Shown piece after piece: positions 14,674 through 21,755 of a stretch of DNA of 21,755 nt (position 1 is its first letter; every line of letters begins with the position of its first letter). The translations under genes and the position numbers were made by a program. A model generated the notes under the pieces. That model was not told the DNA's origin and ran no database searches. It saw only the letters and a list, made by a program, of their open reading frames with translations. The DNA is from a bacterium (GTDB lineage Bacteria > B130-G9), in assembly GCA_035527515.1 (NCBI GenBank), contig DATLAJ010000068.1, forward strand, positions 1-21,755, in the 5' to 3' direction.

Positions 14674-16640
14674 ACGACAGGTTCAGCGTGGCGGCAAGCT
14701 CCGCCCCTCTCGACAATGAGATGAGCTGCTGCTCCCGTGGTTGGATACGCACGAAGTTGCACTGGCGTCCGGCCGGGCTATCGGTGAGTCTCCTCGCGGC
14801 GCTTGCGCTACTTTTGGCGATGCCGATGCCGTTGGCTGCCGGCTGGAGTTGGGTGAACTACACGTCCGGGGGGGACGTCTCCGACATAGCGTTTGAGGGC
14901 GATCGCTACGCGTGGTTGGTGGGCACGGGTGGAGTCGCGCGGTTCGACATCAAGACTGGGGACAGTCGAGTCTGGACGAAGGCAGATGGGTTGCCGTCCA
15001 ACTCGGTTCGCTGTGTCGCGGTCGATTTGGATGGGACCAAGTGGTTTGCTGTGTCTCAAAAAGGAGTTGTGGCTTTCGACGGCAAGGCTTGGAAACGCTA
15101 CACAAGTAAGGATAGTGGGCTTTGCAGCGATTCTGTTCTGAGCATCAAGATCGATGGCAAGGGACGCAAGTGGTTCGCGACGAATGGCGGCGGCGTCAGC
15201 GTTTTTGATGGTAAGAGCTGGGCGACGTTCAACACGAATAACAGCGGCCTGGCGCATGATCGCGTCTCTTCGATCGCGCTTGACAAGGCCGGGCGGCTCT
15301 GGTTTGGAACCTACCGAGGCGCGGGCGTCAGCGTGTTCGATGGGGAGGAGTGGGTGGCTCTGAGTCCGGACAACAGCGGGCTATGCGACTATTGCATCTA
15401 CTCGATCAGCATAGACCGGCGGGGCCTGCGCTGGTTTGGTTCATGCACGGCTGGGGTGAGCATGTTCGACGGGAAGTCGTGGCGGACGTTCAACACGATG
15501 AACAGTGGTCTTCCTGATGATTGCGTCCGGAAAGTGTTCGTAGATGCGAAGGGCAGGGCTTGGGCTGGGACAGCCAAGTGCGGCGTCAGCGTGTTCGATG
15601 GGAAGTCATGGCGAACTTATGACACCAAGAACAGCGGCCTTGCCTCGGACAGCGTCAGGGCGATCGCGCAGGATGGTATGGGTCGGATGTGGTTCGGGAC
15701 GCAGCGGGGTGGTGTGAGCGTTTTCGATGGGAAGTCCTGGACGACCAAGTGCGCTGGCCACTTCAACGCACCCGCTGCTCGCCTGGATGACGTTGCTTTC
15801 GATGCCAGGGGTGGTGTTTGGTTCGCCTCCTACGGTGGAGGCGTGACCTTTTTCAAGGACGAGAGCTGGAAGACTTACACCCACAGGAACGCACCGTTTT
15901 GTAATGACTGGGTGGGATCGGTCGCTGTGGGTCCCGATGGGGTCGTGTGGGTCGGCACGGGTGGCTCAGGGGTGTGTGCGTTTGATGGCAGGACCTGGAA
16001 AGCGTATCGGCCGCCGGAGACCGGCTTCGCTCACGATGATGTCCCGGACATAGCCATTGACCGGCGTGGCTATCGATGGTTTGCGACCGGGCACCACGGA
16101 GTCAGCGTGTTCGACGGAGCCAAATGGATCGCTTACGATACCACAAACAGTGGAATTGCGAACAGAGACGTTCGCGCAGTTGCCATCGGTCCCGCAGGCC
16201 GCGTATGGCTCGCAACCCTGGGCGGCGTCAGCGTCTTCGACGGGACGCACTGGAAGACGCACTGTTCGAGAAACTGCGCCCTGCCCTCGAACCGCTGCTT
16301 CTCAATCGCGATTGCCTCGGATGCATCCGTCTGGGTCGGACACAAGGATGCCGCAAGCCATTTTGACGGCAAGCGCTGGTCTCACATCACAGCGGACAAA
16401 GATGGGCTTGCGTCCGGCATCGTGCAGGCAATAGCCGTCGATCAGAAGGGCTGCGTATGGTTTGGGACCTCGCTGGGTGGGGTCAGCGTGCTCGATGCGG
16501 GCAAATGGACGCGATACAACGTGGATAACAGCGCGCTGCCAGACAATGACGTAACCGGCATTGGCATCGCTCCTGACGGGAGGGTATTTCTGACGACCGC
16601 TCAGGGGGCTTGCGTTCTGCGCGAGGTGTCGGGCCAGTAG
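14670..16640 (+). CDS. exported 14-blade propeller-repeat protein
   Basis: This 656-aa protein has an N-terminal signal or anchor helix (about residues 35-56, after a longer than usual leader). The rest is thirteen complete repeats of about 42 residues plus two half repeats. The consensus is W-F-G-T-x-x-G-G-V-S-V-F-D-G-K-S-W, then T/NSGLxxD-x-V-x-x-I-A-x-D-x-x-G-R. These are two-component-regulator propeller (Reg_prop) units. The N-terminal half unit (WSWVNYTSGGDVSDIAF) and the C-terminal half unit (FLTTAQGACVLREV) would complete a fourteenth blade, giving two seven-bladed propellers. There is no histidine kinase, receiver or adenylate cyclase domain, so it is a free-standing scaffold. AGAGGAG directly precedes the ATG, which overlaps the DUF2079 stop as ATGA. 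It converges on the SGNH gene across 18 bases. Its ligand is unknown. Confidence 0.88.
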   Translation: MNDRFSVAASSAPLDNEMSCCSRGWIRTKLHWRPAGLSVSLLAALALLLAMPMPLAAGWSWVNYTSGGDVSDIAFEGDRYAWLVGTGGVARFDIKTGDSRVWTKADGLPSNSVRCVAVDLDGTKWFAVSQKGVVAFDGKAWKRYTSKDSGLCSDSVLSIKIDGKGRKWFATNGGGVSVFDGKSWATFNTNNSGLAHDRVSSIALDKAGRLWFGTYRGAGVSVFDGEEWVALSPDNSGLCDYCIYSISIDRRGLRWFGSCTAGVSMFDGKSWRTFNTMNSGLPDDCVRKVFVDAKGRAWAGTAKCGVSVFDGKSWRTYDTKNSGLASDSVRAIAQDGMGRMWFGTQRGGVSVFDGKSWTTKCAGHFNAPAARLDDVAFDARGGVWFASYGGGVTFFKDESWKTYTHRNAPFCNDWVGSVAVGPDGVVWVGTGGSGVCAFDGRTWKAYRPPETGFAHDDVPDIAIDRRGYRWFATGHHGVSVFDGAKWIAYDTTNSGIANRDVRAVAIGPAGRVWLATLGGVSVFDGTHWKTHCSRNCALPSNRCFSIAIASDASVWVGHKDAASHFDGKRWSHITADKDGLASGIVQAIAVDQKGCVWFGTSLGGVSVLDAGKWTRYNVDNSALPDNDVTGIGIAPDGRVFLTTAQGACVLREVSGQ

Positions 16641-16658
16641 TCCCGCCGTCTGCCGGAG

Positions 16659-17831
16659 TTATCGCTTGACGGCGCCCTTGAGCAGACCTTTCTCAACGAT
16701 GACTCTTGCGAGCTGCTCGGCTATGAGCTTGTGCCCCAGAGGGGTCGGGTGGCACGGGTCGATGAACAGAGCCCGGTTGCTGTGGGTCGCAAGCATCCTG
16801 ACTGAGAACATACCCTCATAAACGTCGGCAAAAGGCTGCCCGTCCATTGCGAAGGCAGATTCGGGTGAGACGGTTTGTGACTGCGCCTCTCCGGCAGAAC
16901 TGCTAATGGACTTGGCAGCGCTCTCAAACGCTGGCTCCATGTCGATGTAGTTGGCTTGAGAGTTATGTGCGGCCCGTAGCATGGACTTGGAGTAGTCCGC
17001 TGGCAGAGAAAAAGAGAACAGCAGAAGCGGGATGCCTCTTCTCTCGCATTTGCGGGCAATGTCGAGCAAGTTCTCATAATAGCAGGGAACGTCAGCGCGC
17101 CGCTTCATCCCCTGACTGGGTTGGGACTCGCTTTCCGACTGCGCTACTGCTTTGACGAGCCAGCTGAGGCCGGCGTCGAGGAGGGTGAATATCCTGGAGT
17201 GGCCGAGCGTCTCCTTGGCTCTTCTGATAGAGCGGCGCCACGGGACGTAGAGGTCCTTGTCCTGGTCGCACAGATTAGGGATAGCGAAAGCGTCGTTAAT
17301 GCCGACGCATAGCGTAACCAGGTCCGGGTCTAGCTGCAAACAGCGTTTCGAGAAATAGAGAGAGACCTGAACCGAGCTGTACCCCGGCACGCCGGCGTTT
17401 ATCGTTTCCACCGTTCGTGGGGCAAGTATCTTCTCCAGTTGTTTCTCCAAAACGGAAGAATATATCTGGCCCTGGTCCACCATGACGCCGTAGGTAGTCG
17501 AGTCTCCGAGGCATAGGACACGAAACGAGCCCTTGTGCCTAGTTTTTTGGACCTCAGGTCCCCTGAAGCCCAGCGCGTTGATTCGGTATCTTATGCCCTT
17601 GATGACGCCGTCAAAGCCCGGGGATAGCGCCCAGCCCAGGTCAGGAACCTCCCTGAGAGCCTTGGGCCGCGCAACACCAAGCAGGATGTTCTGCGTTTTC
17701 TCGCTAGAGCTCTTGACCCCGAACAACCACAGGGCAAGCTCCAGCAGTAGAACAGACCCAACGACCAGCGCGATGACAAGGAGTCCCATAAGCGCGCGCC
17801 GTCTTCGGTCTGTCTGCGAGGTGCTACTCAT
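16659..17831 (-). CDS. membrane-anchored SGNH/GDSL-family hydrolase or acyltransferase
   Basis: This 390-aa protein has one N-terminal membrane helix (about 13-37) and a periplasmic SGNH domain. The catalytic serine is in block I, GDSTTYG (Ser111). Block II glycine is in NAGVPG (145-150), block III is GIND (167-170), and the Asp/His pair is DPCH (Asp358, His361). All four blocks are intact, so it should be an active esterase, deacetylase or acetyltransferase. Placed beside membrane glycosyltransferases, a role in adding or removing acyl groups on surface polysaccharide is likely but inferred. The segment about 225-330 is a larger insertion than in minimal SGNH enzymes. The ATG at 17831 follows a GAGAAG ribosome binding site, and a perfect TTGACA lies further upstream. 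Confidence 0.87.
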   Translation of the reverse strand: MSSTSQTDRRRRALMGLLVIALVVGSVLLLELALWLFGVKSSSEKTQNILLGVARPKALREVPDLGWALSPGFDGVIKGIRYRINALGFRGPEVQKTRHKGSFRVLCLGDSTTYGVMVDQGQIYSSVLEKQLEKILAPRTVETINAGVPGYSSVQVSLYFSKRCLQLDPDLVTLCVGINDAFAIPNLCDQDKDLYVPWRRSIRRAKETLGHSRIFTLLDAGLSWLVKAVAQSESESQPSQGMKRRADVPCYYENLLDIARKCERRGIPLLLFSFSLPADYSKSMLRAAHNSQANYIDMEPAFESAAKSISSSAGEAQSQTVSPESAFAMDGQPFADVYEGMFSVRMLATHSNRALFIDPCHPTPLGHKLIAEQLARVIVEKGLLKGAVKR

Positions 17832-17857
17832 CGTTCTTCTCTACCTGTCCGACCGTT

Positions 17858-17888
17858 TGTATCCAAGTCGTTAAACATCTCCTGTCAA
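17858..17888 (-). promoter_or_regulatory. candidate promoter for the SGNH gene
   Basis: On the minus strand a perfect TTGACA (17888-17883) is followed after 19 bases by GATACA (17863-17858), a weak -10 match with a long spacer. It lies about 30 bases upstream of the SGNH start. The -35 is convincing and the -10 is not, so this is tentative. Confidence 0.3.
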
Positions 17889-18141
17889 CCCTGAGTTTGG
17901 TGGCACTTTACACAACTCACGCATTGGGAGTCAAAGAGGAGCAGGCCTCAGGGGACACGAAGGTTCTCCTGCCCCCTGGCGAGCACGAACACTTTGCCCC
18001 GCGGGACTAGAAGCAATCAACCACGAAGCAAACCACTAATTGCGGCGGACAGAGCCTGACTGTTCTTGAGCTCGCCCTAGCATCGGAACCGGCACGGCCG
18101 GCCATCTGTTTATTGAATAAAGGGCATGTCTTGAAGAAGTC
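17889..18141. other. intergenic region between divergent genes
   Basis: Between the SGNH and VIT/VWA genes I see no coding frame worth reporting. The region holds an inverted repeat at 17949-17978, with arms CAGGGG and CCCCTG and an 18-base loop; a second pairing, GCAGG (17941-17945) with CCTGC (17968-17972), is possible. There is no T-run, so it is not an obvious terminator. It may be a regulator-binding site shared by the divergent promoters. Confidence 0.35.
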
Positions 18142-18170
18142 TTTTCAGGAGACGATGCGAGCGCTATAAC
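18142..18170 (+). promoter_or_regulatory. promoter for the VIT/VWA gene
   Basis: TTTTCA (18142-18147, four of six -35 matches) is followed after exactly 17 bases by TATAAC (18165-18170, five of six -10 matches). Transcription would begin near 18177, giving a leader of about 45 bases to the ATG at 18222. This also argues against the in-frame ATG at 18174, which would lie at or before the transcription start. Confidence 0.45.
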
Positions 18171-18221
18171 TATATGCAACGCACCTCATCGAGGCGCCTC
18201 AATCCCCATGGAGGAACTGCC

Positions 18222-20411
18222 ATGAGAAAGCTGTCATTTCCGCTGTTTCTGTTTGTTGCGATTCTACTTGCGGCGCAATCTGCGTTCAGCGAGGGGTTCA
18301 TCTTCGTGCCTCACCCGGACTCCGGAGTTCTGCAACCGCTGGTGACCAAGACGCTGAAGGTTACGTTCGAGGCAACGGAGAGCATCGCTAAGACCACCGT
18401 GGAGCAGACGTTCTACAACCCGACCGACTGGACGCTAGAGGGTCGTTTGGTGTTCCCGTTGCCTAGAGGAGCTGCGGTCTCGAGTTTTGCGATGTGGGTA
18501 GGAAGCACGAAGATTATGGCGAGAGTTCTACCCAAGAAGGACGCAAACAACATCTACAACGACATCGTCAGGAAAATGCGCGATCCAGCCCTGCTCCAGT
18601 ATCTTGGCAGGGGTATGTTCGAGGCGCGGGTGTATCCGATTGCGCCCAGATCGACCAAGAAGATCGAGCTCGAGTACTCGTGCGTGCTTGACACCGAGGC
18701 TGACGTTGTGGACTACGTGTTTCCGCTCAACTCGTTCACTGTAACGCACCTGCCGGTGATGAGTTTCGTGCTTGTCGGTCGGATCAAGTCACACAACCCG
18801 CTGAAGAACATCTACTGCGCGTCGCACGATGTCGCGATCAATCGCTTGAGCGATACCGAGGCGAGCGTCAGCTTCGAGTGCAATGACCTGAAGGCCGAGA
18901 GGGATTTCAGGCTGTTTTACACGCTTTCTCGGGACGAGGTGGGCATCAACCTCCTGTCGCAGAAGGACGGCGCCGACGGTTACTTCTTACTTCTGGCGTC
19001 CCCCAATTATGCTCTGAATAAGAGACGGCGCCCCGCCAAGGAGGTCGTCTTTGCCCTCGATATATCCGGCAGCATGCAGGGCAAGAAGATTGAGCAGGCG
19101 CGCAAGGCGGCCAAACACATTGTCTCAAACCTCGGCAAGCAAGATTATTTCAACCTTGTGGTTTTCAACGACCAGGTGCGGAAGTTTGCCAATGAGCAGG
19201 TGAGAGCAACCAAGCCTGAGGTGCGCGAGGCGATGAAGTTCATCGATGGGCTCGAGGCGGCCGGTGGGACGAACATCGATGGCGCTCTGCGAGAGTCCTT
19301 GCAGATGCTCCATCGCGACGACATGACCAGGATGGTCATTTTCCTGACGGACGGGCAGCCCACGGTTGGCGCAACCGACTCTCAGAAAATACTTGATAAC
19401 ATCAAGGCCAAAGGTCGCGGCGCAACGAGGGTCTATTGCTTCGGTGTGGGTTACGATGTTGGCTCTGATCTCTTGGACGGTATCGCGCGGGTCCGTCATG
19501 GCACCGTCTCCTACGTGCTAAAGGATGACGATCTTGAGCGCGTGATCTCGTCGTTCTACAACAAGGTGTCGTATCCCGTGCTTTCTGATATTTCGTTGGA
19601 CATAGCCGGCGTCAAGACGTTCGACATGTACCCGAGCGCGTTGCCCGACCTCTTCAGAGGCACCCAGGTGGTGCTGTTTGGCAGATATACTGGCGGCGGC
19701 CCCGGCAAGGTTACTCTGTCGGGCCGTGTCGAGGGCGAGACCAAGAAGTTCAAGAAGCAGGTGAGCTTTGCGCGCGAGCCCGGCGAATACGACTTCATTC
19801 CACGGCTTTGGGCGCTTAGGCGGGTTGGGTTCTTGCTGGATGAGATCAGGCAGAAGGGCGACATATCGGAGCTGGTTGATGAGTGCGTCCGTCTGGGGAC
19901 GAAATACGCCATCGTTACGCCGTACACGTCGCACCTCGTAACCGACAAGGATGAGGGAAGCAGGCCGAGGCCAGTGTGGTGGACGACGCAGAGGGCCGGT
20001 ATTCTCCCAATGAGGCGCACGCGCCCGGCGGACGGGACGAAGCTCCCCAAGCAGGCATACGTGCAGGCGGCAGGTGCAGCCCCTGGAGCGACGCTCGATA
20101 AGAAGGGCAAGATCGCAAGCTCGATGGTTTTTCAGGAACTTTCAATGGCGACAGCGGAGAAGCCGCAATACACTGGGCAGCGAAGGCTGGTCGGGCGCAA
20201 GGTGTTCGTTCTCAGGGATGGCTGCTGGACTGACACGGCGATAGAGGACTCCAAGCTGGCAACGCCGGACACAGTGGTGGAGTATTTTGGCGACGCTTAC
20301 TTCAGGATGGTTCGCGAGGACGAAGAAGTCGCGAAGTATTTCTCTGTCGGCAAGTGCCTAATGGTTCTCTACAAGGGCAAGGTGATCAAGGTAACGGAGC
20401 CGACCAGCTAG
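18222..20411 (+). CDS. exported VIT and VWA domain protein
   Basis: This 729-aa protein has a clean signal peptide (cleavage near AFSEG, about residue 24). It then has a VIT domain (about 30-150; TVEQTFYNPTDWTLEGRLVF, EARVYPIAP) and a von Willebrand A domain (about 275-445). The metal-ion-dependent adhesion site is complete: DISGS (Asp280, Ser282, Ser284), Thr350 in GGTN and Asp377 in TDGQP. The arrangement is that of inter-alpha-trypsin-inhibitor heavy-chain-like bacterial proteins. A beta-rich region and the conserved LGTKYAIVTPYTSHLV (about 565) follow, then a unique C-terminal part. No LPXTG-like motif, C-terminal helix or other anchor is seen, so it should be periplasmic or secreted. The ATG at 18222 is chosen over 18174 because of GGAGG eight bases upstream and an immediate signal peptide. 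It likely mediates metal-dependent protein binding; the ligand is unknown. Confidence 0.93.
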   Translation: MRKLSFPLFLFVAILLAAQSAFSEGFIFVPHPDSGVLQPLVTKTLKVTFEATESIAKTTVEQTFYNPTDWTLEGRLVFPLPRGAAVSSFAMWVGSTKIMARVLPKKDANNIYNDIVRKMRDPALLQYLGRGMFEARVYPIAPRSTKKIELEYSCVLDTEADVVDYVFPLNSFTVTHLPVMSFVLVGRIKSHNPLKNIYCASHDVAINRLSDTEASVSFECNDLKAERDFRLFYTLSRDEVGINLLSQKDGADGYFLLLASPNYALNKRRRPAKEVVFALDISGSMQGKKIEQARKAAKHIVSNLGKQDYFNLVVFNDQVRKFANEQVRATKPEVREAMKFIDGLEAAGGTNIDGALRESLQMLHRDDMTRMVIFLTDGQPTVGATDSQKILDNIKAKGRGATRVYCFGVGYDVGSDLLDGIARVRHGTVSYVLKDDDLERVISSFYNKVSYPVLSDISLDIAGVKTFDMYPSALPDLFRGTQVVLFGRYTGGGPGKVTLSGRVEGETKKFKKQVSFAREPGEYDFIPRLWALRRVGFLLDEIRQKGDISELVDECVRLGTKYAIVTPYTSHLVTDKDEGSRPRPVWWTTQRAGILPMRRTRPADGTKLPKQAYVQAAGAAPGATLDKKGKIASSMVFQELSMATAEKPQYTGQRRLVGRKVFVLRDGCWTDTAIEDSKLATPDTVVEYFGDAYFRMVREDEEVAKYFSVGKCLMVLYKGKVIKVTEPTS

Positions 20412-20479
20412 CAGCCGAACGTTTTCTCATGACCTCGCTGGCGTGAGGGCTGCGGCACATTCACAAGACATGCCAGCGG

Positions 20480-21755
20480 TCAGGATTCTGTGCTGCTCTC
20501 TGCAATGGCGGCACGGAGCAAAGCGCCTGCCATAAGGAGTTGCTCCACTCGGTTGATCCTTACGTGCGGCGGGACGGCAGAGAAATCACCATCGTCGGTT
20601 ACGAACGGAGAGACAGGGGCGACGTAGCGCATGGCAGCGCGGCACGGCAGGCTGACGGATGGCTTCTCCCGGTCGTCGGCCAAGTTCGTACCGCGAGCCT
20701 TCTCATCAGGCGATCGCATAATGGCCCAGAGCAGCTCTCGCCTCGTCGTCCTGAGCTCTAGCGCCTGGGTGGCACAGACAAACTCTATCGCCAGCACATT
20801 CGCCACATTCTCGAGCACCATCCTAAGGTGCCGGGCGGCGGTGGTCGCCATCGCCACGTGGTCCTCGGCATCGGACGATGTGGGTATCGAGTCGCAGCTT
20901 GCGGGGTGGCATAGGACCTTGTTCTCAGAGACGAGGCTCGCCGCCGTGTATTGAAAGATCATGAAGCCGCTGTCCAGACCAGTCTTGCCGCCAGAGAGAT
21001 TCGCTGGAAGCCCGCGATTCCGGTTGGCGTCCAGAAGGAGCTGAACTCGCCGCTCCGATATGCTGGCGAGCTCCGAGATGGCCAGCTTCAGGTAATCCGC
21101 TACAAGGCCCACCGGCTCGCCGTGGAAGTTAGCCGCTGAGCACACCGGCCAGACGCTGACCTGACGTCCGACCCGCTCGTCGTAGAACTCTCGTTCCGCC
21201 CCCTGCAATTCACAGAACACTAGCGGATTGTCTGTTACGGCATTCATCTCCGCCTCGATCACCTCGGCGGCGTGCCTAATCGCCGAAAGCGCAGCGCCGT
21301 GGACCTGCGGCATGGCCCGGAGGGAGTAGTCATCCTGCGTCTGGAACATCATGGCCGCGCGGTTGTCTAGCCCGGATGGGTCCGGGTTCGCCACAAACGA
21401 CATGATCTGCTTGGCGACGTCCTTTTGCCCCTCGTGCCGCCGCGCCTCGTGCACGCATGGCTCGAAAGCGCGCGTGATGCCCAACGCGGCCTGAAGCGTC
21501 ATGGCGCCCGCCAGGTTGGACGAGGCCAGCAGCGTTTCAGAATCGTGGGTCGCGAGAGCGCAGATCGCGGTCGCAACCGTGGCCCCGTTGGTCAACGCAA
21601 GGCCCTCCTTTGGCCCAAGGCGGACGCCCTTAATAACGGAGCCGTTTGGAACCTGGGGCGGAGACAGTGGCTCGAGGCCAACCGCCCTCAGCGCCTTGTC
21701 CCCTCGCATTGGTTTTCCCCTCTCGATGGCGTCGGCGTCCCATCTGGCCGCGGAC
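20480..21755 (-). CDS. hutH: histidine/aromatic amino acid ammonia-lyase, N-terminus outside window
   Basis: The frame is open from the TGA at 20482-20480 to the right edge, giving about 425 residues. Family enzymes have about 500-510, so some 90-130 N-terminal residues, including the Ala-Ser-Gly that forms the MIO cofactor, lie outside. The ATG at 21709 is internal: the codons before it read in family style (DADAIERGKP). Diagnostic segments are GPKEGLALTNGAT, QDDYSLRAMPQVHGA, EMNAVTDNPLVF, ANFHGEPVG and SENKVLCHPASCDSIPTSSD with EDHVAM. Histidine ammonia-lyase, which turns histidine into urocanate and ammonia, is the best match. Phenylalanine/tyrosine ammonia-lyase or aminomutase relatives cannot be excluded without the N-terminal selectivity residues. 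No other hut genes are in the window. It converges on the VIT/VWA gene across 68 bases. Confidence 0.88.
   Translation of the reverse strand, partial: SAARWDADAIERGKPMRGDKALRAVGLEPLSPPQVPNGSVIKGVRLGPKEGLALTNGATVATAICALATHDSETLLASSNLAGAMTLQAALGITRAFEPCVHEARRHEGQKDVAKQIMSFVANPDPSGLDNRAAMMFQTQDDYSLRAMPQVHGAALSAIRHAAEVIEAEMNAVTDNPLVFCELQGAEREFYDERVGRQVSVWPVCSAANFHGEPVGLVADYLKLAISELASISERRVQLLLDANRNRGLPANLSGGKTGLDSGFMIFQYTAASLVSENKVLCHPASCDSIPTSSDAEDHVAMATTAARHLRMVLENVANVLAIEFVCATQALELRTTRRELLWAIMRSPDEKARGTNLADDREKPSVSLPCRAAMRYVAPVSPFVTDDGDFSAVPPHVRINRVEQLLMAGALLRAAIAESSTES

Noticed and set aside
19556-20110. Minus-strand frame of 184 codons inside the VIT/VWA gene
   Set aside because: Antisense shadow of a conserved gene; composition is not protein-like.
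20411-20453. Possible terminator between the VIT/VWA gene and the ammonia-lyase gene (GCAGCC paired with GGCTGC)
   Set aside because: The loop is about 30 bases and there is no T-run on either strand, so it does not meet the usual form of an intrinsic terminator.
21707-21709. ATG taken as the start of the ammonia-lyase
   Set aside because: The frame continues in family-like sequence to the window edge, and the protein would lack the MIO-forming region.
1-21755. tRNA genes, CRISPR arrays, insertion sequences, integrases or phage structural genes
   Set aside because: I looked in all gaps over 100 bases and saw no cloverleaf with a GTTCGA-type loop, no regularly spaced repeats and no transposase or integrase motifs.

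Overview
The window looks like a chromosomal segment of an uncultured, moderately GC-rich, Gram-negative-type bacterium. It combines a housekeeping gene (leuS) with a bacterial-microcompartment (BMC) shell gene, GT-C-type membrane glycosyltransferases, two-component-regulator-type beta-propellers, a VIT/VWA exported protein and a SUMF1-fold protein. That mix is typical of Planctomycetota-related or candidate-phylum genomes, but nothing here fixes the phylum. TTG start codons appear to be forced in at least four genes.

Layout. Positions 1-461 hold the first codons of a minus-strand gene leaving the left edge, with a strong ribosome binding site, and little else. A beta-class DNA methyltransferase (462-1262, +) converges on a tightly coupled minus-strand pair: an exported SUMF1-fold protein (1968-2669) and a two-helix membrane protein (1366-1965). 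A consensus-like promoter at 2781-2810 then drives a class II (fuculose-phosphate-type) aldolase with a C-terminal extension resembling a BMC encapsulation peptide (2849-3721). It is followed by a hexameric BMC shell protein (3802-4101), whose ribosome binding site lies in a 32-bp tandem repeat. leuS (4239-6716) follows. A relatively AT-rich stretch (about 6717-9746) holds a Dam/D12-type adenine methylase, an exported propeller-like protein and about 800 bp of apparently decayed sequence.

From 9647 to about 17830 lies an envelope-related cluster: a possible 28-35 aa leader ORF, a GT-C glycosyltransferase, a convergent GT39/PMT-like glycosyltransferase, a divergent DUF2079 membrane protein coupled by an ATGA overlap to an exported protein of about 14 propeller blades, and a membrane-anchored SGNH hydrolase. 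The window ends with an exported VIT+VWA protein under its own promoter (18222-20411) and the C-terminal three quarters of a histidine/aromatic ammonia-lyase leaving the right edge.

How it fits together. The aldolase and shell protein form a minimal two-gene BMC module. They would need other shell proteins and downstream enzymes from elsewhere in the genome. The GT-C, DUF2079, propeller and SGNH genes plausibly act together in building or decorating surface glycans. The two DNA methyltransferases have no recognisable restriction enzyme beside them and look like solitary modifiers.
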